Below are positions 1 to 5,550 of a DNA stretch of 5,606 bases, piece after piece. A model generated the notes under the pieces. It ran no database searches, was not told where the DNA came from, and was given only the letters and a program-made list of their open reading frames with translations. The translations under genes were made by a program, and so were the position numbers. Source of the DNA: Actinomycetota bacterium (GTDB lineage Bacteria > Actinomycetota > Geothermincolia > Fen-727 > Anoxymicrobiaceae). The DNA is taken from NCBI GenBank assembly GCA_016649525.1, contig JAENXM010000119.1, positions 1 through 5,606 on the forward strand. The letters run 5' to 3'. The stretch's first letter is position 1; each line of letters opens with the position of its first letter.

Positions 1-101
1 GATAGACCGGCCTTGCGAGAGGTTAAGCCCGGCCTCTTAAGCCCGGCCTCTTAGGCCGGGATCGGTGACCCGGGCTGAGAGCCCGGCCTAAAACGGCTTA
101 G
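1..101. repeat. Double-hairpin repeat, copy 1 (with internal 14-bp duplication)
   Basis: First of two head-to-tail copies. Positions 1-38 are identical to 102-139, and the sequence after position 53 aligns with that after 140. Hairpin 1 is CCCGGCCT (42-49), loop CTT, AGGCCGGG (53-60). Hairpin 2 is CCGGGCT (70-76), loop GAG, AGCCCGG (80-86). In this copy the base pair that closes hairpin 2 in the other copies (A-T) is C opposite C (69 and 87). A 14-bp word is duplicated inside the copy (25-38 and 39-52), which doubles the left arm of hairpin 1. No open reading frame of note and no T-tract follow the hairpins. It resembles REP/BIME-type intergenic elements in form, but I do not recognise a named family. 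Confidence 0.9.
25..52. repeat. 14-bp perfect tandem duplication inside repeat copy 1
   Basis: AAGCCCGGCCTCTT occurs at 25-38 and again directly at 39-52. Copies 2 and 3 of the element have it once. The duplicated piece is the left arm plus loop of hairpin 1, so either copy could pair with the single right arm at 53-60. Replication slippage is a simple explanation. Confidence 0.95.
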
Positions 102-180
102 GATAGACCGGCCTTGCGAGAGGTTAAGCCCGGCCTCTTAGGCCGGGATCGGTGAACCGGGCTGAGAGCCCGGTCTAAAT
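102..180. repeat. Double-hairpin repeat, copy 2
   Basis: Second tandem copy, directly upstream of the first gene. Hairpin 1 is CCCGGCCT (129-136), loop CTT, AGGCCGGG (140-147). Hairpin 2 is ACCGGGCT (156-163), loop GAG, AGCCCGGT (167-174). The copy is also bounded by an 8-bp perfect inverted repeat, TAGACCGG (104-111) and CCGGTCTA (170-177), so the whole unit can close on itself as a branched structure. Hairpin 2 ends 21 bases before the start codon at 196, so in a transcript entering from upstream it would lie in the 5' leader. Confidence 0.9.
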
Positions 181-185
181 TGCGA

Positions 186-193
186 GAGGAGAG
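186..193 (+). promoter_or_regulatory. Ribosome binding site of the first HGD-D gene, partly repeat-derived
   Basis: GAGGAGAG precedes ATG 196 with a short spacer. The word TTGCGAGAGG covering its left half (180-189) also occurs inside the repeat at 13-22 and 114-123, so the Shine-Dalgarno region appears to be built partly from repeat sequence. I see no convincing -35/-10 pair in 1-195; the promoter may lie upstream of the window or within the repeat. Confidence 0.6.
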
Positions 194-195
194 AT

Positions 196-1323
196 ATGGG
201 TGACGCGCTTGCGAAACTGATGGAGCTCCGAGACGACCCCTTTAGTATGGCGCGCGGCTGGAAGGAGCGAACCGGAGGCAAGGCCGTCGGGTTCTTCTGC
301 TGCCTCGCCTCTGAGGAGATAATCCACGCGGCCGGCGCCCTGCCGGTCCGAATAACCGGGGAGAACAGGGTCACCTCGAAGAGCGGGGCGCACCTGCAGA
401 GCTACTGCTGCTCGCTGGCGCGCACCAGCCTCGACATGGCCCTGACGGGCGACCTCGATTTCATCGACGGCACGGTCTTCGTCCACACCTGCGACACGAT
501 GCAGCGACTCAGCGACATCTGGCGCCTGAACGCCGGGTACGCTTTTCACGGTGACGTTGTCCTGCCGGTAAGGTTCGAGGGAGACGCAGCGCTCGAGTAC
601 ATGCGCGAGGAGCTTGCCTCTTTCAGGCAGAGGGTCTCGGATAACATAGGCCCGGTCGACGACTCTGCGCTGGTGGAGAGCATCAAGCTCTACAACCGAA
701 ACAGGGAGCTTCTCTCGGAGCTGTACCGGCTGAGACGGGAGGACCCTGGAATAATTCCGTCTGACGAAGCATTATGGCTCGTCGCATCAAGCGCATTGAT
801 GGAGAAGAGCGAGCACAACGCGCTCCTAGAGGGAGTGATCGAGGACCTGAAGGGCGCGTCGAGTGATGGGTCCGACGCGAAGGTACGCCTCTTCGCTGCC
901 GGCTCGGTCATGGACCAGTGGGATTTCCTGAAGATGGTAGAGGACGTCGGCGGCACCATCGTTGACGATGACTTCTGCACGGGGCACCGCTATTTCGACG
1001 CGGAGGTGCCGGTAGACGTCGACCCGATCGAAGGCATCGCGCGCCGGCTGGCTGACCGTGGCTCCTGCCCCTGCAAGTACCTGCCTTCGCGCGACAGGGC
1101 GGGTTGCCTGCTCGACCGGGCAGGCGAGGCGGGCGCCCGCGGCGCGGTCTTCTTCCAGTTCAAGTTCTGCGACCCGCACTCGTTCGACTATCCATACATC
1201 AAGAAAGCCCTGGATGAGGAAGGCATACCTTCTCTTCACCTGGAGATAGAGCACGACTCCGTATCAACGGAGCAGCTAAGGACCCGCGTTGAGGCTTTAC
1301 TCGAGACTATCAGGGGGTGCTGA
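196..1323 (+). CDS. 2-hydroxyacyl-CoA dehydratase / benzoyl-CoA reductase family protein, smaller (HgdB/BzdN-like) subunit
   Basis: A 375-residue cytoplasmic protein of the HGD-D family (PF06050). Known members form heterodimers holding [4Fe-4S] clusters that use a low-potential electron for radical dehydration of 2-hydroxyacyl-CoA or reduction of an aromatic acyl-CoA. Visible family signatures are the N-terminal EEIIHAAGALPVRI (40-53), a CC pair at 71-72, HTCDT (C99), the LYNRNRELL segment (165-173), DDDFCTGHRYF (257-267), FKFCDPHSF (C325) and the closing TRVEALLE (363-370). C71 or C72, C99 and C325 are the likely cluster ligands. Extra cysteines at 35-36, 291, 293 and 304 are not part of that pattern as I know it. 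The length matches the smaller subunit of the family (about 375 residues). The ATG has a Shine-Dalgarno sequence just upstream. The larger subunit starts one base after its stop, so the two are surely cotranscribed. The substrate cannot be read from sequence; 2-hydroxyacyl-CoA, benzoyl-CoA-like or other acyl thioesters are all possible. Confidence 0.92.
   Translation: MGDALAKLMELRDDPFSMARGWKERTGGKAVGFFCCLASEEIIHAAGALPVRITGENRVTSKSGAHLQSYCCSLARTSLDMALTGDLDFIDGTVFVHTCDTMQRLSDIWRLNAGYAFHGDVVLPVRFEGDAALEYMREELASFRQRVSDNIGPVDDSALVESIKLYNRNRELLSELYRLRREDPGIIPSDEALWLVASSALMEKSEHNALLEGVIEDLKGASSDGSDAKVRLFAAGSVMDQWDFLKMVEDVGGTIVDDDFCTGHRYFDAEVPVDVDPIEGIARRLADRGSCPCKYLPSRDRAGCLLDRAGEAGARGAVFFQFKFCDPHSFDYPYIKKALDEEGIPSLHLEIEHDSVSTEQLRTRVEALLETIRGC
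1312..1319 (+). promoter_or_regulatory. Ribosome binding site that fixes the TTG start at 1325
   Basis: AGGGGGTG lies five bases before TTG 1325 and inside the last codons of the preceding gene. It fits the anti-Shine-Dalgarno well. It favours the TTG at 1325 over the upstream in-frame TTG at 1289, which would add 12 residues overlapping the previous gene and has no comparable site. Confidence 0.75.
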
Positions 1324-1324
1324 T

Positions 1325-2536
1325 TTGACCGCTGAAGAACGCAAGCTGTACGTGAAGATACAGGCCACCGAGCAGATGAAGCAGCTCATCACCGATTACT
1401 ATATCGGTGCCAAGACCGCCGAGGGAACCGACAAGCCTATCTGCTGGATAACGAGCGGCGGGCCGGTCGAATTCCTGATAGCTATGGATGTCATCCCCAT
1501 CTACCCAGAGAACCACGGCGCGATGTGCGGCGCTTCGAGGATGTCCGTGGAGCTCGCAGAGGTCGCTGAGAGGATGGGCTTCTCCCGTGACCTCTGCTCT
1601 TACGCGCGGGGCGATATAGGCTCCGCTGTGACTAAGGGAGGGCCGATAGGAGGCCTTCCGAAGCCCGACTTTCTCCTGGCCTGCAACAACATCTGCGGCA
1701 CCGTCTTCAAGTGGTACCAGGAGCTCGCGCGCTATTTTGACGTTCCCATGTTCCTCATGGACACCCCCTTCATACACAAGATCAAGACCGAGCACGCCGC
1801 CGAGTACGTGAGGCAGCAGTGCCTGGAACTCGTGAGCTTCCTGGAGGAGCAGACCGGGAAAGAATTCTTGGAGGAGCGTTTCGCCGAGGTAGCGATGCTG
1901 TCTGTCGAGGCGGTCGACCTCTGGAAGCAGGTGCTCGTGACCGCAGAGCATAAGCCCTCGCCGTTCACGTGCTTCGACGCGTTCATACACATGGCGCCTA
2001 TTGTCACTCTCCGCGGCACCCAGCAGGTCGTCGAATATTACAAGTTGCTGAAGGACGAGATGCTCCAGCGCATCGAAGAAGGGGTGTCCGCCATCCCGGA
2101 GGAGAAGTACCGGCTGATATGGGACAACATCCCGATCTGGTACGAGATGAGGAACCTCGGGAACCTGTTCGCGAGCAACAACGCTTGCCTGGTAGCGGAC
2201 ACCTATACGACCGCATGGGCGGTCGACATAAGGATCGATGAGCCGCTCACCAGCATGGCGGATGCCTACACAAAGATCTACCTCAATATCTCCATAGACA
2301 TCATGATCGAGCAGCTGCTCAATCTTATACAGAGGTATGATGCTGATGGCCTCGTCATGCACTCCAACCGCTCGTGCAAGCCGTACTCGCTTGGACAGTA
2401 CGACCTCGCACACGAGGTTACTGACAAGACGGGAAAGCCGGTCCTCATCGTCGAGGCAGACATGACCGACTCACGGGTCTACTCTGAGGCTCAGACCCGC
2501 GAGAGGGTGGAGGCCTTCATCGAGTCGCTGGGTTAA
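1325..2536 (+). CDS. 2-hydroxyacyl-CoA dehydratase / benzoyl-CoA reductase family protein, larger (HgdA/BzdO-like) subunit
   Basis: A 403-residue HGD-D family protein (PF06050) and probable partner of the gene before it. Numbering from the TTG start, conserved blocks are ICWITSGGPVEFL (39-51), IPIYPENHGAMCGA (57-70), LCSYARGDIGS (90-100), GGLPKPDFLLACNNICGT (109-126), the central FDAFIHMAPIVTLRGTQ (217-233), YRLIWDNIPIWYEMRNL (262-278), VMHSNRSCKPYSLGQYD (344-360) and VEADMTDSRVY (376-386). C91, C124 and C351 are the best cluster-ligand candidates. The SYARGDIGS, NNICGT and NRSCKPYSLGQYD blocks recall the BzdO-type and dehydratase-alpha branch, but that is recognition, not a measured match. 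There is one base between the previous stop and this start, and the Shine-Dalgarno lies within the upstream gene, so translational coupling is likely. No ATPase activator gene (HgdC, FldI, BzdP or BzdQ type) is in the window, so activation must come from elsewhere. The substrate is unknown. Confidence 0.92.
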   Translation: MTAEERKLYVKIQATEQMKQLITDYYIGAKTAEGTDKPICWITSGGPVEFLIAMDVIPIYPENHGAMCGASRMSVELAEVAERMGFSRDLCSYARGDIGSAVTKGGPIGGLPKPDFLLACNNICGTVFKWYQELARYFDVPMFLMDTPFIHKIKTEHAAEYVRQQCLELVSFLEEQTGKEFLEERFAEVAMLSVEAVDLWKQVLVTAEHKPSPFTCFDAFIHMAPIVTLRGTQQVVEYYKLLKDEMLQRIEEGVSAIPEEKYRLIWDNIPIWYEMRNLGNLFASNNACLVADTYTTAWAVDIRIDEPLTSMADAYTKIYLNISIDIMIEQLLNLIQRYDADGLVMHSNRSCKPYSLGQYDLAHEVTDKTGKPVLIVEADMTDSRVYSEAQTRERVEAFIESLG

Positions 2537-2548
2537 AACCGGTCAAAA

Positions 2549-3688
2549 GTGGACTTCATGATAGCTGATGAACTCGAAGCCCTGGAGCTTCCCGAGGAGA
2601 CCGAGGGCTACCGCCTGGAGGAGCGCGGCGGCGAGAGCGTCCTCGTCGAGAAGCGCCGCGATATGCTCGACCCCAAAGCCCGGGTCTTTATCGGGCGCAT
2701 GAGCGAAAAGATCCCCGCGGATGTCGGAGACGCCATCGTAAAGGTGGGCGCCAGGAAGATCATCAGCGAGGGGACTCTCGTCGCGATAAAGATAAACCTC
2801 GGCGGCGGGGTCAACAACGTTCCCACTTCTTACACGGATTTGCTGGTCGCAGAGGGCTTGATAGACAAGGTGCGCGAGCTGGGAGGCCGCCCGTTCGTCT
2901 GCGAGGCGAACATGCGCAGTATGACCATGAACCGGAGAATGCTCACCCGCCGCGGCCTTTACCCTCTTTTACTGCGCAAGGGCGCCGAGTTCGTGAACCT
3001 CTCCGAGACGGCCGACATAGATTTCCACCCTCTCGGCTGGGAAACCCCGATCAGGCTGGCAAGGCCTCTTCTCCATCCCGACGTGAAGGTCATTAGCGTG
3101 CCCGCCCTGAAGCACCACTGGGAGTGCGCCATCTCGCTCGCGCAGAAGAACATGTACGGGGCGATAGCGGAGAGGCAGAAGAGCATATTCCACAGGAGCG
3201 GGACGATAGACGAGACGGTAGCCGCGGCCGCGCGCGCCGTCACCCCGGATATAAGCCTGCTCGCTCACCGGCAGGTAGGGGGCCAGCTCGGGCCTCACTT
3301 CTGCATCCCCATCGACTTCGGGTACATCATCGCATCGGACAACGTGCTTGCCGCCGACTACGTCGGGTGCGACTTCCTGGGGACGAACTGGAGGGACGTG
3401 AAGCACCTGCAGATAAACTGTAACGGCCAGGAGATACCCTTCAAACCGGTCAAAGGCTCGGTGGAGATAGACGTGGAGACGAAACAGCGCATCGCGAAGA
3501 CCGCTATCTCACCGCGCAGGTTGAAGTTCTGGCGCTCTTTCCTTTTCCCGCAGTACTGGGTGCCGCACAAGACGCAGTATCAGCAGACATACAAAATCGA
3601 GCCCTTGGCGACGTGGTTGAACTGGTTGTTTTTCCACTCGCGCGGTGATCCCTGGCAGACGCAATGGCGCCCGCCTTTTAATGGCTAG
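2549..3688 (+). CDS. DUF362 domain-containing protein
   Basis: A 379-residue protein with the DUF362 (PF04015) pattern: AIKINLGGGVNNVPTSY (79-95), EGLIDKVRELGGRPFVCEAN (102-121), VISVPALKHHWECAISLAQKNMYG (181-204) followed by KSIFHR (211-216), and ASDNVLAADYVGCDFLG (262-278). The family has no settled biochemical role, and many members carry ferredoxin-type clusters. This one lacks any CxxCxxC motif; its cysteines (118, 193, 252, 274, 291) are scattered. Residues 320-379 form a tail with six tryptophans and many other aromatics, outside the part I can match to the family. There is no signal peptide and no clear membrane helix. It follows the larger HGD-D gene by 12 bases, which suggests one operon and a linked role. 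The start is uncertain: GTG 2549 gives the longest frame, ATG 2558 (M4) is an alternative, and neither has a strong Shine-Dalgarno. Its TAG stop overlaps the convergent methyltransferase stop. Confidence 0.85.
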   Translation: MDFMIADELEALELPEETEGYRLEERGGESVLVEKRRDMLDPKARVFIGRMSEKIPADVGDAIVKVGARKIISEGTLVAIKINLGGGVNNVPTSYTDLLVAEGLIDKVRELGGRPFVCEANMRSMTMNRRMLTRRGLYPLLLRKGAEFVNLSETADIDFHPLGWETPIRLARPLLHPDVKVISVPALKHHWECAISLAQKNMYGAIAERQKSIFHRSGTIDETVAAAARAVTPDISLLAHRQVGGQLGPHFCIPIDFGYIIASDNVLAADYVGCDFLGTNWRDVKHLQINCNGQEIPFKPVKGSVEIDVETKQRIAKTAISPRRLKFWRSFLFPQYWVPHKTQYQQTYKIEPLATWLNWLFFHSRGDPWQTQWRPPFNG

Positions 3689-4389
3689 AGGGTAGCGCGC
3701 AGGATTTTCAGGCCGAACTCGCCGGGCGGGATGTCCATGACATCTATTCTCTCGAACCCCATCTGCCGGAGCGCATCCATCCACACTCCCGGAGTAGTCA
3801 CGTACTCGCCCTCTTCCGCAATTTCGACGGGAAGGGTCTTGAGCATGATCATCATCATGTCGTAGGCCCCGTGGTCGAGGCAGTAAAGAGCGACGCCGGT
3901 TATCTTCTCGATGATGTCCCGCGCTTTCCTGGGGTCACCCGGAGGCCCATCGACGTCGCAGAACATGTCGGAGTAGAGAAGACTCCCGCCTTCCTTGAGG
4001 ACCCTCGCCATCTCCCTCGCGCATTTTACCCTGTCGTCGGGCGCGACATGGTGAAGAGCAAGGTTGGTCATCACAAAGTCGAACTTTCCGTCGTCGAAGG
4101 GGATTTCGAGGGCATCCCCCGCTGTAACTTGAACGTTCTCCCTGCCCGCGAGCCTCTGCGCGCATGCCTGCCGCATCCCCTCCGACGGGTCGATGCCGGA
4201 CAGCTTCACTTCCGGATAAGCCTCGAGCACGGCCGCCATAAGGTTCCCCGTGCCGCACCCGAGGTCGAGGACGCTCTTCCCGTTCGCGTCCTCGAGCAGT
4301 TCGGTCATCCTCTTCAGGATGTAACGGTACTGCGGGTACTCGGAGAATATCCTGTCGTAATCAACCGAGAACTTGTCCCAATCGGCCAT
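3685..4389 (-). CDS. Class I SAM-dependent methyltransferase (Methyltransf_11 type)
   Basis: A 234-residue Rossmann-fold methyltransferase. Motif I, VLDLGCGTGN (40-49), is the SAM-binding glycine-rich loop. D67 in GIDPSEGM is the expected acidic residue contacting the ribose. GDALEIPFDDGKFDFVMTNLALHHV (91-115) carries the next binding and core strands, and LKEGGSLLYSD (131-141) is the usual motif III region. The length and the ALHHV / ARVLKEGG pattern fit ubiE-like and small-molecule methyltransferases, but the acceptor cannot be inferred. The C-terminal 90 residues probably shape the substrate pocket. ATG at 4389-4387 is preceded by GAGGGGGAG (4409-4401), about 11 bases away, which is a rather long spacing. 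It is the only minus-strand gene, convergent with the DUF362 gene and divergent from the GNAT gene, so it is probably its own transcription unit. Confidence 0.92.
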   Translation of the reverse strand: MADWDKFSVDYDRIFSEYPQYRYILKRMTELLEDANGKSVLDLGCGTGNLMAAVLEAYPEVKLSGIDPSEGMRQACAQRLAGRENVQVTAGDALEIPFDDGKFDFVMTNLALHHVAPDDRVKCAREMARVLKEGGSLLYSDMFCDVDGPPGDPRKARDIIEKITGVALYCLDHGAYDMMMIMLKTLPVEIAEEGEYVTTPGVWMDALRQMGFERIDVMDIPPGEFGLKILRATL

Positions 4390-4421
4390 AACGTTGTACG
4401 CTCCCCCTCATAGTAGAGTTG

Positions 4422-4430
4422 ATTATAACA
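4422..4430 (-). promoter_or_regulatory. Extended -10 promoter element for the methyltransferase gene
   Basis: Read on the minus strand, TGTTATAAT is a perfect extended -10 (TGn plus TATAAT). Transcription would begin near 4414-4416 and leave a leader of about 25 bases with the GAGGGGGAG ribosome binding site. No good -35 is seen 16-19 bases upstream, which an extended -10 can tolerate. The core TTATAA is a palindrome, so the plus strand reads TATAAC (4424-4429) and could serve the divergent GNAT gene too, although I see no -35 for that direction. Confidence 0.5.
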
Positions 4431-4437
4431 CCAGGCG

Positions 4438-4442
4438 GGAGG
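4438..4442 (+). promoter_or_regulatory. Ribosome binding site that fixes the TTG start at 4448
   Basis: GGAGG, within GGGAGGAA, lies five bases before TTG 4448. It selects this TTG over the upstream in-frame start at 4373, which would overlap the divergent methyltransferase gene and add 25 residues unlike any GNAT N-terminus. Confidence 0.75.
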
Positions 4443-4447
4443 AACTA

Positions 4448-5098
4448 TTGAACGAACGGGAACGCTTCATCATAAGGAGGTTCGACCCAAAGAGGGATAT
4501 CGAAGCCGCATACCGCTGCTACGTGAGCGGCTTTTACCATAACATGTGGCCCATCATCGACCACTCGGAGCCACGCATCATCAAGGACTTCATGCTTTCC
4601 TTCTCACGTGCTGTGGACGCCACATTTGTAGCGGAGGCGGACGGCGAGGCGAGAGGTTTGCTGATGGGGTTCTTCCCGGCAAGGCGGGCCAGTCTTGTCA
4701 GGGTTGTCTTGGCGCAGGTTGCAATGCATATCAAGGTGCTGTTCCGCCGCTACAATATGACGCCGTTCGCCAGGGCCGCCTGGTGGAGGGTGGGCATAGG
4801 AGAGTTGGCCTACCTGGTGCACCAGGAGAAGGCCCCGGCGGAGGTGCTGCTGCTGACCTCCCGGAAGGACTACCGCGGTGGCATCGGCCGCGCGCTCATG
4901 GATGCGTGGGTTGAGGAAACCCGGGCCCAGGGCTACGACAAGATCGTAGTAAGCACCGATTCCACGGTTAGTTACGATTTTTACGAGAGGTACGGCTTCA
5001 AAAGGGTACGCGACTTCCCCCTGAAGTGTTTCTTCTATTCCCTGCCGGGCGTGGACGTCAGCGGATACATCTACTCGCTACAAGTGCCACAGGAATAG
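4448..5098 (+). CDS. GNAT family N-acetyltransferase
   Basis: A 216-residue protein using acetyl-CoA to acetylate an unknown amine. FIIRRFDPKRDIEAAYRCY (7-25) is the typical N-terminal beta1-alpha1 of GNAT folds. FVAEADGEARGLLMGF (60-75) gives the beta2-beta3 pair. AEVLLLTSRKDYRGGIGRALM (131-151) is motif A, with the acetyl-CoA pyrophosphate loop R143-G-G-I-G147-R. IVVSTDSTVSYDFYERYGFKRV (166-187) is motif B with the usual FYERYGF. An insert at about 77-125, rich in aromatic and basic residues (VLAQVAMHIKVLFRRYNM and following), separates the N-terminal strands from motif A. It is longer than in minimal GNATs and likely shapes the substrate site. A TTG start is chosen on its Shine-Dalgarno sequence. 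It is followed after five bases by the Nudix gene, so the two are probably cotranscribed. Confidence 0.88.
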   Translation: MNERERFIIRRFDPKRDIEAAYRCYVSGFYHNMWPIIDHSEPRIIKDFMLSFSRAVDATFVAEADGEARGLLMGFFPARRASLVRVVLAQVAMHIKVLFRRYNMTPFARAAWWRVGIGELAYLVHQEKAPAEVLLLTSRKDYRGGIGRALMDAWVEETRAQGYDKIVVSTDSTVSYDFYERYGFKRVRDFPLKCFFYSLPGVDVSGYIYSLQVPQE

Positions 5099-5103
5099 CT
5101 ACC

Positions 5104-5550
5104 GTGGAAATCGTTGACGTAACCGCGGCTGTTGTTGTCCAGGATAAAAAGATACTCCTCGCTAAGAGGGGGGACGGAGGAAGGCACCCCGGGCGCTGGG
5201 AGTTCCCGGGCGGGAAGGTCGAGCCCGGCGAGACTCGGGCCGAGTGCCTCGCGCGCGAGATGATGGAGGAGATGGGGATTGAGGTCTCAGTGGGGGAGAG
5301 GCTCGCCGAGGTTGAGTACTCATACTCCGACATGCACATCAGGCTCGCTGCCTTCAAATGCGAGATAAGAGAGGGTTGCCTTCAAGACATCGGGTGCGCC
5401 GCCCACGTGTGGGTCAAGCCTGATGAGTTTGAGGATTATAACCTGCTCCCGCCGGACCGAATACTATGGGGTCAGGTCTTGAAACGTGACTTATTAACCA
5501 CTATTAAATTAACCACTATTAAGCCCGGCCTCTCAGGCCGGGATCTTTGA
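5104..5550 (+). CDS. MutT-like Nudix hydrolase with repeat-derived C-terminus
   Basis: A 148-residue Nudix hydrolase, probably a nucleoside-triphosphate pyrophosphohydrolase that needs divalent metal. The Nudix box is complete: G37, E43, R51-E52, E55-E56, G58-I59 in GGKVEPGETRAECLAREMMEEMGI. The N-terminal VDVTAAVVVQDKKILLAKRGDGGRHPGRWEFPGG (4-37) matches the MutT / 8-oxo-dGTPase and CTP pyrophosphohydrolase branch. LLPPDRI (114-120) stands where E. coli MutT has its base-contacting asparagine; Asp118 here is nearer to the NudG-like pattern, so the preferred nucleotide is uncertain. GTG 5104 is chosen because AGGA (5091-5094) lies nine bases upstream and the fold begins there; an upstream in-frame start at 5026 would lie inside the GNAT gene. 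The fold should end near residue 128. The last 20 residues contain LTTIK twice, then PGLSGRDL read from the hairpin repeat, which also supplies the TGA stop. Confidence 0.88.
   Translation: MEIVDVTAAVVVQDKKILLAKRGDGGRHPGRWEFPGGKVEPGETRAECLAREMMEEMGIEVSVGERLAEVEYSYSDMHIRLAAFKCEIREGCLQDIGCAAHVWVKPDEFEDYNLLPPDRILWGQVLKRDLLTTIKLTTIKPGLSGRDL
5477..5489. repeat. Left arm of 13-bp perfect inverted repeat
   Basis: TCTTGAAACGTGA here is the exact reverse complement of 5594-5606. It covers codons 125-129 of the Nudix gene. The two arms bracket the 15-bp tandem repeat and copy 3 of the double-hairpin element. The right arm stops at the window edge, so the repeat may be longer. Confidence 0.9.
5493..5522. 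repeat. 15-bp perfect tandem repeat inside the Nudix reading frame
   Basis: ATTAACCACTATTAA occurs at 5493-5507 and 5508-5522. The unit is five codons long, so the frame is kept and the protein reads LTTIK-LTTIK. It is AT-rich, in contrast to the surrounding GC-rich DNA, and abuts the start of hairpin 1 of copy 3. Confidence 0.95.

Noticed and set aside
1..180. CRISPR array
   Set aside because: There are only two tandem units. They are themselves hairpin-rich, with no unique spacers of even length between short direct repeats, and a third copy lies 5 kb away without an array.
826..1254. 142-codon open frame on the minus strand
   Set aside because: It is antisense to the smaller HGD-D subunit, with biased composition and no motif; judged a shadow.
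1289..1324. Upstream TTG start for the larger HGD-D subunit
   Set aside because: It would overlap the previous gene by 35 bases with no ribosome binding site, whereas TTG 1325 has AGGGGGTG five bases upstream.
1310..2413. Long open frame (367 codons) on the minus strand
   Set aside because: It lies wholly opposite the larger HGD-D gene, whose protein has strong family motifs throughout. The antisense translation shows no recognisable domain, and high-GC genes often leave such open antisense frames.
196..2536. Assigning the pair firmly as benzoyl-CoA reductase BzdN/BzdO
   Set aside because: The motifs are shared across the HGD-D family, and no BzdP/BzdQ ATPases or aromatic-degradation genes are present, so no specific symbol is justified.
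3871..4413. 180-codon open frame on the plus strand
   Set aside because: It is antisense to the methyltransferase, which has complete SAM-binding motifs. The plus-strand product has no family pattern.
4373..4447. Upstream in-frame start for the GNAT gene
   Set aside because: It would overlap the divergent methyltransferase start and span its promoter. The added residues are not GNAT-like, and TTG 4448 has a clear GGAGG.
5026..5103. Upstream in-frame start for the Nudix gene
   Set aside because: It lies inside the GNAT gene, and the extra 26 residues do not resemble a Nudix N-terminus. GTG 5104 begins the fold and has AGGA upstream.
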